This document shows, in pieces, positions 1-7,918 of a stretch of DNA of 21,190 nt. A program made the translations under genes and the position numbers. The notes under the pieces were generated by a model that saw only the letters and a program-made list of their open reading frames with translations, did not search any database and was not told where the DNA came from. This DNA comes from Dehalococcoidia bacterium (GTDB lineage Bacteria > Chloroflexota > Dehalococcoidia > SM23-28-2 > RBG-16-64-32): the NCBI GenBank assembly GCA_030690405.1, contig JAUYGU010000021.1:1-21190 (forward strand). The letters are read 5' to 3'. The stretch's first letter is position 1. Every line of letters starts with the position of its first letter.

Positions 1-1506
<1,506 letters not shown>

Positions 1507-1514
<8 letters not shown>

Positions 1515-3420
1515 TGACAGTCGTTTCTGCGGCCTCGTCGGCCGGCTCCTTCCTTTCTCTCGCGTGCAGTTTCAAGCCCGTCTCAAGGTCCTTCTTTTGC
1601 AGGTCTATCGCTTCCCTCACCATCTCGTCTTGCGTATCGGCGTCGGAGGCGGCTGCCTCCGCCAGCGCCGAGGCGCCCATCTCCTCCTCCCGGTCGGCCA
1701 GGAGCGCCCCGCTGGCCCGCTTCTCGGCCTCCACCTGGCGGCGTTCCAGCCGCTGCCGGCAGTCCAGCAGCGCTCTCTCCGCCTCACTGGTGGAGTATTC
1801 CGGAAGCCTCAACATTATTAGACGCTCAAGCTGCCCTTCCAGTTCCTCCGGCAACGCTTCCTTCACCGTATCTAATTCGGGGGAGCGCTTCCAGGCCGTC
1901 AGCAGCTCCCGGTTGGCGGCTTGCCAGAGCAGCCCTTCCGGCAGGTCCAGGCCGGCGTCGCGCAGCTCCGGAAAGCGCAGCAGCAGGGCCAGCAGGAACT
2001 CCTCCCGGCGGCTCTCTCCCCGCGTATCTACTAACGGCGACCCCCCCTCCGGCGTTACGGCCGCCGCCCGGCGCAGGTTCGAGCGCCGGCGCGTGGTGAG
2101 CCCCGAGAGCTCCTCTTCCCTGACCAGCGAGAGGCGCGAAAGCCGCTGCAGGTAGTGCGCCCGCACCACCGGATCGGTGAGGGGCTCCAGAAGCGGCAGC
2201 AGCTCCTGCACGGCTTCCGATCTCCCCTGCGGCGTCGACGTATCGTGCCGGGCGGACGCCGCCTGGAAACGGTAGTCCAGCACCGGCTGCGCCGAAGCGA
2301 TGAGCTCCCGCCAGGCGTCTGGATCGGAGCGGATCACGTCATCGGGGTCGCGGCCCTCGGGCAGGACGGCGACGCGAAGGTCCACGGCGGCCGTGTCTTG
2401 GTAACGGACGAGCCCCTGCCAGGTGACGACCGGTACCGTTTCCCGCTCCGGGTCCTGTCTGCCCACCTCTTCCACCACCTCGTGCCCCCGCAGGGCGGCC
2501 TCGCCGCCGGCGGCGTCCGCGTCCAGCGCCAGGACGATACTTCGTGTCTGGCGTTTCAGCAGGCGCACCTGCCGCTCCGTCAGCGATGTCCCCATCGTCG
2601 CCACCACGTTGTCGAACCCCCGCTGATGAGCGGCGATCGCGTCCATGTACCCTTCAACTATTACGGCGCGGCCCTCCCGGCGGATGCCGTCCAGAGCGCG
2701 ATCCAGAGCATAAAGTATACCACCCTTGTCAAATGCCGCCGTCTGGGCCGTATTCAGGTACTTCGGCATGCTATCGTCCAGGGCGCGTGCGCCGAACCCC
2801 ACGAACCGTCCCTTTGCGTCCCGGATCGGGAACATCAGGCGGCCCCGGAAGCGGTCGTGCAATCCGTTGTCGCCCTCCAGGAGGAGGCCGGCGGCCAGCA
2901 ACTCCGCGTCCGAGAAGCCGCGCTCGCGAAGCTGCTCGCGCGTCGCTTCCCAGGACGGCGGGCTGTATCCGAGAAGGGACGACTCCGCCGTGGCCCGGTC
3001 GATTCCGCGGCGCTCAACGTACTCCCAGGCGGGCTTGCCGCCTTCGCCGGTGAGCAGCTCGTGGTACCAGCGGGCGGCCGCCTCGTTGGCGGCCTCTAGC
3101 CGCTGCCGCTGCCGGTCCTCCTCCGGGCGTTCGCGGCGCTCCCGGAGGGTCACGCCGGCGCGGGCGGCGAGCAGCCGCAGCGCCTCTACGAACTCGATCC
3201 CTTCCTTACGCATTACGAAGGAGAAAACATCGCCGCCGGTGCCGCAGGCGCCGAAACAGTGCCAGCTCTGCCGATCCGGCGAGACGATGAAGGAAGGCGT
3301 CTTCTCGCTGTGGAAGGGACAGTTCGCCCTGTAGGTGCGGCCCGCCCGCTGGAGCGTGAGGTACTGGCTTACGACCTCGACGATGTCCAGCCGCGCCTTG
3401 ACCTCTTCGACTTCGTTCAT
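1507..3420 (-). CDS. dnaG: DNA primase DnaG
   Basis: Synthesises RNA primers at the replication fork for Okazaki fragments. Complete at 637 aa, a normal length for bacterial DnaG. An N-terminal CHC2 zinc finger uses C34, H37, C55 and C59; the second pair is spaced C-x3-C (CFGACG) rather than the usual C-x2-C. The catalytic core follows, including [20 protein letters not shown] (221-240), then the TOPRIM fold with EGYMD (256-260) and LDADAAG (299-305) as the acidic metal-binding motifs. The C-terminal third (about 380-637) is the variable helicase-interaction region and is rich in Glu/Arg. The ATG at 3420 sits well before the conserved [15 protein letters not shown] helix. The gene is upstream of and overlaps rpoD, the classic primase-sigma arrangement. 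The Shine-Dalgarno is weak (CCAGGGCT), so initiation may be inefficient. Confidence 0.97.
2714..2732 (-). promoter_or_regulatory. Possible internal extended -10 promoter inside dnaG
   Basis: On the minus strand an extended -10 box, TGGTATACT (TATACT at 2719-2714, TG at 2722-2721), lies inside dnaG. A TTGACA at 2732-2727 is too close (7 nt) to be its -35. The codons here (GGT, ATA, CTT, TAT) are AT-ending in a gene that otherwise prefers GC-ending ones. It could give rpoD an extra transcript about 1.2 kb upstream of its start. This is a motif match only. Confidence 0.2.
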
Positions 3421-3513
3421 AGCCCTGGCGTCTGCCTCTTAGCTAGGGAAAACCGGCTGGTCAGTACGCTGGGCCGGCGCGGCGCCCATGGCCCGCCGGT
3501 ACGTGGAGATCAG

Positions 3514-3545
3514 ATTCTACCACACTCCTTGACGTATCAATTATA
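3514..3545 (-). promoter_or_regulatory. Promoter region for dnaG-rpoD
   Basis: The 164-bp gap between dgt and dnaG holds two -10-like boxes on the minus strand: TATAAT (3545-3540) and TAGAAT (3519-3514). TTGATA, which overlaps the end of the first box, lies 15 bp upstream of TAGAAT and could act as its -35; no good -35 is visible for TATAAT. Either would give a 5' leader of about 90-115 nt before the dnaG ATG. An independent promoter for the primase-sigma operon is plausible, but which box is used is unknown. Confidence 0.45.
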
Positions 3546-3584
3546 GAACAACGGCCCGGCAAAAAAGTTACGCCGCGCCCGGAC

Positions 3585-4655
3585 CTATCCGCTATGTCCC
3601 AGCCGCTCGGCGGCGGCGAGGGCGAAGCCGTCCGTCATCCCGGCCACGTAGTCCGCGGTGCGCCGCCACGGCGGGTCGGTGGAGATGACGAACCCGCTCT
3701 CGATCTCGTCCGGGCGCGAGAGGTAGTACTGGAACAGAAAGCGCACCACCCGCTTCGCTCGCTCCGCCTCCTCCCGGCGCCCCTCCCACAGGTACACCCG
3801 CTGGAACATGAACTCGCGCAGGATGTTCGCAGCCGCCAGTACGCGCTCGCTCATGCCGATGGGCGGCGGCCCCGCTCGCCCTGTCGCCGAAGGCGACTCG
3901 CCTGGGCGAGAGCTTGTCGAAGGGTCACCAGTCGCTGCCCACGAGTACTCGACGATGTCCATGACCAGCGTGTTGATGCGCTCGGCGTGGCTGCGGCCCA
4001 GCGTCTGCGTGACCTCGGGCGGCAGCTCATCGTCGCTGATCAACCCCGCCCGGATCGCGTCGCCGATGTCGTGGTTGATGTAGGCGACGGCGTCCGACAG
4101 CTTGACGATCTGCCCCTCCAGCGTCGCCGGGGTGCCGTAGCCCTCGGCCAGGATGTCCTCGCGCACCTTGGAGCTGTTGACGATGGCGTCGCGCACCTCC
4201 CAGGTCAGGTTCAGCCGCTCCAGCTTCTCGACGACCCGCAGGCTCTGCTCGGCGTGGCGGAAGCCTTCGGGCAGCAGTTCGGATAGCGCCTGCTCGCCCG
4301 CGTGTCCGAACGGCGGGTGGCCCAGGTCGTGGCCCAGGGCCGACGCCTCCGCCAGGTCCTCGTTCAGGTTGAGCGCCCGCGCTATCGTCCGCGCGATCTG
4401 GGCCACCTCCAGCGTGTGCGTCAGCCGCGTCACGAAGTGGTCGCCCACGGGGGCGATGAACACCTGCGTCTTGTGCTTCAGCCGCCGGAACGCCTTCGAG
4501 TGGAGGATCCGGTCGCGGTCCCGCTGAAACTCCGTGCGCACCGGGGAGGGCTCCTCCGGCGTCTCGCGGCCGCGGCTCCCGGCGCTGCGGGCCGCGTAGG
4601 GGGAGAGCAGCCGCTCACGCTCCTCCAGCCGCCGCCGCACGACGTTCAAGTCCAT
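3585..4655 (-). CDS. dgt: dGTP triphosphohydrolase-like HD-domain protein Dgt
   Basis: Deoxyguanosinetriphosphate triphosphohydrolase-like protein (356 aa), which converts dNTPs to deoxynucleoside plus triphosphate and so affects dNTP pools. The N-terminus shows the family signature TEFQRDRDRILHSKAFRRLK (41-60) and KTQVF. The HD metal site is formed by H80 (LTHTLEVAQIAR), H109-D110 (GHDLGHPPFGHAGE) and D188 (KLSDAVAYINHDIGDA). The C-terminal helical part is intact. Residues about 244-262 (DPSTSSRPGESPSATGRAG) are a low-complexity insert encoded by a palindromic repeat (see separate entry); the family needs no such loop. The start is chosen because a TAGAAT box ends 9 nt upstream, giving a nearly leaderless mRNA. 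The gene lies upstream of dnaG-rpoD, a common housekeeping neighbourhood. Substrate preference (dGTP or other dNTPs) cannot be read from the sequence. Confidence 0.93.
   Translation of the reverse strand: MDLNVVRRRLEERERLLSPYAARSAGSRGRETPEEPSPVRTEFQRDRDRILHSKAFRRLKHKTQVFIAPVGDHFVTRLTHTLEVAQIARTIARALNLNEDLAEASALGHDLGHPPFGHAGEQALSELLPEGFRHAEQSLRVVEKLERLNLTWEVRDAIVNSSKVREDILAEGYGTPATLEGQIVKLSDAVAYINHDIGDAIRAGLISDDELPPEVTQTLGRSHAERINTLVMDIVEYSWAATGDPSTSSRPGESPSATGRAGPPPIGMSERVLAAANILREFMFQRVYLWEGRREEAERAKRVVRFLFQYYLSRPDEIESGFVISTDPPWRRTADYVAGMTDGFALAAAERLGHSG
3871..3927. repeat. Palindromic mobile-type repeat inserted in frame in dgt
   Basis: Two adjacent perfect hairpins occur here. GTCGCC/GGCGAC has a GAA loop (3883-3897), and CTCGCC/GGCGAG has a TG loop (3897-3910). 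They are followed by AGCTTGTCGAAGGGTC (3912-3927). On the minus strand the unit begins GACCCTTCGACAAGCT and ends AGGGCGAGCGGGG, which resembles the widespread CCCTTCGACAAGCTC-type intragenic palindromes that I recall from several bacterial phyla. It adds about 19 residues to Dgt without shifting the frame. Only this copy was seen in the window. Confidence 0.7.
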
Positions 4656-4664
4656 ATCGTGCGC

Positions 4665-4670
4665 ATTCTA
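4665..4670 (-). promoter_or_regulatory. -10 box of dgt (near-leaderless start)
   Basis: Minus-strand TAGAAT ends 9 nt before the dgt ATG (4655). With the usual 6-7 nt from the -10 box to +1, the transcript would start 2-3 nt before the ATG. No Shine-Dalgarno is present. A weak TTCGTG lies 18 bp upstream as a possible -35. Confidence 0.5.
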
Positions 4671-4706
4671 CATGAAAGAAAAGGGCAACACGAAGGGGTG
4701 TCGGCT

Positions 4707-7568
4707 CTACTCTGGCTCCCGCTCGAAATTGAGCGCCAGCAGTCGCGAGAGAATCTCCGCGTCGCTGATGTCAGCGGGCCAGCCGTAGGCGGCGAGGACG
4801 GCGGCGTCGAGGGCGACATGGGCGTTGACAAGCCAGGTGGGCCGCTCGTTGTAGAGGTTGGTGAGGGTTCGCTTCTTCAGTTCGCTCTCGGCCAGAGGCA
4901 GCCCGTCAACGGGCGCTGGGTTTAGCCAGCCTTCACGCAGGCGGTTGAGCTCCCCAGCCGCCTGAGCGATGGCTTCGCTCTGTTCTTTCGTCGCGTTGGG
5001 GAACGGGAACGTCTCGAAGCACGTGGTGGGCGTGTAGCGGGGGCGGCTTTCGAGCTGGGTACCCTCCGCGAGTGCCCAGACCCGGTGGACGCGTGAATGC
5101 AGGACGCCGAAGAAGTAATCGTCGTCTCGGGCGAAGGCGATGACCAGGTTCTCGGCAAGCGTCCCTGCTGGCAGCCAGACAAACAGACGATGCTTTGACA
5201 CCATCGAAGTGGCCACGTACCTAGATAGCCCGGACAATGCCGCTCTCATAGCGGGCCGCGGCCGATGGTGAATCCACCAATTCTCTGCGTCGCTTTTCCT
5301 CTTCCCTCGTAGCCGTGCTGGCTTCACGTGCCTTGCGAGATATTCAAAAGGCGCCTCGTACAGGGCGGCCTCATCCAGAGTGGTGCCGGGCGGGAAGTCA
5401 ATGATCCACCAGTCCCGGCGTTTCTGGTTGAGGTCTCTCCCGTGCACCCAAGGCCGTATGACATCGGCGTTGCTGCACCCATCGGGATTAGGAACTCTCA
5501 GCAGGCGACGGGCCACATCCCCGGGAATGTCGAATGGGCCGACCTTTGTAATCCCCATGAACGAAATCCCGAGATTCTCTTTCAGACGCCGCGCCTGAAT
5601 GGTAGCCGATGCGTGAGTCAGGTTAGCGCCGATGCCTTCCACGGGTAGGGCCCTGGCCAGGGCACCGGCGGGGTCGTCGTCGGGGGTCTCGTTGAGGAGG
5701 CGGCGGGTCTCGCTGCCGTCGTCAAAGCCCACCATGGAAACGCGGACGGCGACGCCGTCCTGAATCCACTTGCGGTCGGCCTGAGCGTAGAATATATCGC
5801 CCGTCTCCTTGATACGCTTTAGCACGCGGCGGTTGGCGCCGCCTCGGATGCCCTGGGTGGCGAGCAGGCCGGCCCGCTTGGCGCGCCCGGCCTCGATCGC
5901 GCCGCGCGCCTTCTCGAACCAGTAGCAGCAGAGGTCCGACTCCCTGGCCACGCGGCCATCCCACACTGCGAAGAGACGTTCCACGTAATCGTCGCCCAGT
6001 CCGTGCCGGAGGAGCTTGCCGCCGAGGAAGGGCGGGTTGCCTACGACGACATCAACCTCAGGCCACTGGGGTTCCTTGGGATGGTCCGAATCGGAACAGT
6101 CGACGATGGCGTTCATCAGGTGTATCTGGTCCAGGGGTTCCAGGATGGGCTCCTCGTCGTCGAAGGGCATAGCGTTTCGGTGCTTCCACTGCAGGTAGCC
6201 GATCCAGATGACGATTGAGGCAAGCTCGACGGCGTACTGACTGAGCTCGATGCCGTGGAGTTGCCGGGGGTGGACGCGCGGATGGATGTCGGTGATCTCA
6301 TGGAGGGCGGCGAAGGCGATGACCTCCTTTTCGAGGGCCTTGAGGAGGGCGAGCGCGACGTAGAGGAAGTTGCCGGAGCCGCAGGCCGGGTCCAGGACCC
6401 GAGTCGTAGCGAGACGGGTGTGGAAGCCAGATAGCAGGGAACGGACGTGGCGCCGCTGCGAGTCTTCATCTGTTCCTCGGGTCCCTGCGGAGTAGAGGTA
6501 GTCGTCGGCGGCTTTCTTGACTTCCTCCCAATCCCGGCGCAGGGGCGCCATGAGGACGGGTTCGACGATGAGCTCCATGTCAGCCCTGGAGGTGTAGTGC
6601 GCGCCCAGCATCGTGCGCTGGGCCGGGTCAAGAATGCGCTCGAACAGCGTGCCGAAGATCGACGGCTCCACGTCGGCCCAGTTCAGGGAATCGAGTTTCG
6701 CCAGAGTGATGATCTCTTGTGTCGTGATCTTATCGGGAACGTCGTCGTCCTCGAACAAGCGGCCGTTGAAGTGGGGGATCTGGTGCATGAGGAACTCTCC
6801 GCCGCCGTTCATCACTCGGAACAGCTCCGAGAGGTGTCTTCGGAACGCCTCGTTGTCGCCTCTGCTCTTGTGGACGTTAACGACCTCTGAAAAGGTCTCG
6901 CGGGGAAGAAGACCGACGTCTGTGGCGAACATACAGAACAGCATCCGCGTAATGAAGCGGGCGATGCGCATGTCGTCGACCTTCCATTTGCGCAGCTCAT
7001 CGCTGATCGTGCCGAATAGCCGGGCGGCCTCCTGCGTGATCTGGTCGGTGGTCTTTCGTGGCTTGAGGTTGTCCGGGTTCTCGAATAGCGCCTTCAGCAC
7101 CTGTAGGGCTGTCAGCCGTGGCGCGTCTTCCGCCGGCCCTGAGGCGGTGGACACATCGACCGGCGTGTCAGACAGGAGGTCGGTATTCGCGAAGTGGTAG
7201 ACCCACTTCTCTGTATTCGTCCAGTTGGTGTGTACTTCAAAGCGGTCGATGTCGCAGACGATGAGGAGGGGAGGATTGCCCAATGCTTCGCGGTAGTCGG
7301 AGACCTGTTTGTACGCTGCGGTCAGGTCTTTGCGCTTCCCCTTGTATTCCCAGGCGAAGTGATCCTTAAGCCAGACATCCGCGAAGCCTTCGCCGTCGGG
7401 CCTCCTCGCGCCCTTTTCGAAGGCATAGAGGTCGCCCGATGGGTCGGCCTCTGATGGCGTGGCTTCGCCGAGCAGGCGGCAGAGGTCGATAAAGTGCTCC
7501 TGGGCTACGGCCCGCTCGCCGCCCTTGGAGGCGACCCACTTCCTGACGAACTCCGGTGGGGTAAGCAT
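4707..7568 (-). CDS. MmeI-like Type IIL restriction-methylation enzyme
   Basis: Single-chain restriction endonuclease and adenine-N6 methyltransferase that would cut unmodified DNA and methylate the host's own sites. From the chosen start it is 953 aa, close to MmeI (919). The N-terminal PD-(D/E)XK nuclease has D64-X9-E74-x-K76 (ADVWLKDHFAWEYKGK), the same spacing as MmeI. A helical spacer follows (about 160-330). The methyltransferase has motif I DPACGSGNF (393-401) and motif IV NPPF (511-514). The target-recognition region (about 650-860) and C-terminal segment (TCFETFPFP, LYNERPTWL) complete the order. The frame is open 23 codons further up, but that extension looks random, and a TATAAT box sits 6 nt before the ATG at 7568, implying a leaderless mRNA. 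No separate methylase or specificity subunit is adjacent, as expected for Type IIL. GC is lower than the neighbours in the stretch I counted, suggesting horizontal acquisition. The recognition sequence cannot be deduced here. Confidence 0.9.
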   Translation of the reverse strand: MLTPPEFVRKWVASKGGERAVAQEHFIDLCRLLGEATPSEADPSGDLYAFEKGARRPDGEGFADVWLKDHFAWEYKGKRKDLTAAYKQVSDYREALGNPPLLIVCDIDRFEVHTNWTNTEKWVYHFANTDLLSDTPVDVSTASGPAEDAPRLTALQVLKALFENPDNLKPRKTTDQITQEAARLFGTISDELRKWKVDDMRIARFITRMLFCMFATDVGLLPRETFSEVVNVHKSRGDNEAFRRHLSELFRVMNGGGEFLMHQIPHFNGRLFEDDDVPDKITTQEIITLAKLDSLNWADVEPSIFGTLFERILDPAQRTMLGAHYTSRADMELIVEPVLMAPLRRDWEEVKKAADDYLYSAGTRGTDEDSQRRHVRSLLSGFHTRLATTRVLDPACGSGNFLYVALALLKALEKEVIAFAALHEITDIHPRVHPRQLHGIELSQYAVELASIVIWIGYLQWKHRNAMPFDDEEPILEPLDQIHLMNAIVDCSDSDHPKEPQWPEVDVVVGNPPFLGGKLLRHGLGDDYVERLFAVWDGRVARESDLCCYWFEKARGAIEAGRAKRAGLLATQGIRGGANRRVLKRIKETGDIFYAQADRKWIQDGVAVRVSMVGFDDGSETRRLLNETPDDDPAGALARALPVEGIGANLTHASATIQARRLKENLGISFMGITKVGPFDIPGDVARRLLRVPNPDGCSNADVIRPWVHGRDLNQKRRDWWIIDFPPGTTLDEAALYEAPFEYLARHVKPARLRGKRKSDAENWWIHHRPRPAMRAALSGLSRYVATSMVSKHRLFVWLPAGTLAENLVIAFARDDDYFFGVLHSRVHRVWALAEGTQLESRPRYTPTTCFETFPFPNATKEQSEAIAQAAGELNRLREGWLNPAPVDGLPLAESELKKRTLTNLYNERPTWLVNAHVALDAAVLAAYGWPADISDAEILSRLLALNFEREPE

Positions 7569-7574
7569 GCCCGA

Positions 7575-7580
7575 ATTATA
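7575..7580 (-). promoter_or_regulatory. -10 box of the restriction-methylation gene (leaderless)
   Basis: Perfect TATAAT on the minus strand, separated from the ATG at 7568 by only 6 nt (TCGGGC), so +1 would coincide with the A of the start codon. No Shine-Dalgarno is present and no good -35 is visible. This decides the start codon over the in-frame ATG at 7637. Confidence 0.6.
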
Positions 7581-7745
7581 GAGCGCATCGGGGAACAATG
7601 CAGGTTTCCTTGCGCAACGGGTGCGAGGCGAGGCCACCTCTGCCGCCTCCCCCTTCCACCTCCACCCGCCCTCGCCCTACGCTAGACGCGTGCCCGTCCG
7701 GGCATCCCCGCACCTTAATACCGGCATAGCCCTGAGGTCCCGTAG

Positions 7746-7765
7746 GGGCGCTGCTTGCTGCGCCC
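7746..7765. repeat. Short GC-rich inverted repeat
   Basis: GGGCGC and GCGCCC flank TGCTTGCT, giving a 6-bp stem that can extend past a T-T mismatch. It follows GTAG, so the unit GTAGGGGCGC... resembles intergenic repeat units common in Chloroflexi genomes (recalled, not searched). It lies in the 350-bp gene-free stretch 7569-7918 between the restriction-methylation gene and the PEP synthase gene. No convincing open reading frame occurs there. Confidence 0.4.
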
Positions 7766-7787
7766 ACTGGTGACTGCCACCCCAAAA

Positions 7788-7891
7788 CAACCAAACAAGG
7801 ACGCCTCCCGCAGATTCAAAACCGGCCCCAAACGCATCGGAAAACAGAAAACAACCAAACACCGGACACGAACGCCTGAAATCAACCAAAC
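7788..7891 (-). repeat. Iterated GTTTGGTTG motif
   Basis: Minus-strand GTTTGGTTG occurs exactly three times (7891-7883, 7860-7852, 7796-7788), each followed by A/T-TTT, with a degenerate GTTTGGGGC copy at 7833-7825. Spacings are 31, 27 and 37 bp. Two copies are preceded by a related AGGCGT-C-TG string. The motif lies in the gap downstream of the PEP synthase gene and upstream of the restriction-methylation gene. Its role is unknown: it could be remnant tandem repeats or binding sites. The spacing and poor conservation do not fit CRISPR. Confidence 0.5.
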
Positions 7892-7918
7892 GGCCGGGGG
7901 CTCGGCGAATCGCCCGCC

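Noticed and set aside
3556..3587. Intrinsic terminator after dgt, because of a T6 run on the minus strand (3566-3561)
   Set aside because: No stable hairpin of adequate length precedes the T-run.
3585..7568. Restriction enzyme plus dgt as a two-gene defence system (dNTP depletion plus restriction)
   Set aside because: Dgt-type enzymes can defend against phage, but dgt next to dnaG-rpoD is a common housekeeping order and dgt has its own promoter; adjacency alone is not evidence.
7569..7637. A 23-codon N-terminal extension of the restriction-methylation protein from ATG 7637
   Set aside because: The residues look random, a TATAAT box lies 6 nt before the internal ATG at 7568, and the MmeI-like N-terminus (LTPPEFVRKW) starts there.
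7576..7889. Two small minus-strand frames in the gap between the restriction-methylation and PEP synthase genes
   Set aside because: They run through repeats and a hairpin, overlap each other, and show no motif or ribosome site.
7783..7896. CRISPR-like array suggested by repeated GTTTGGTTG
   Set aside because: Repeat units are only about 9-13 nt, spacing is irregular and one copy is degenerate; no cas genes are present.
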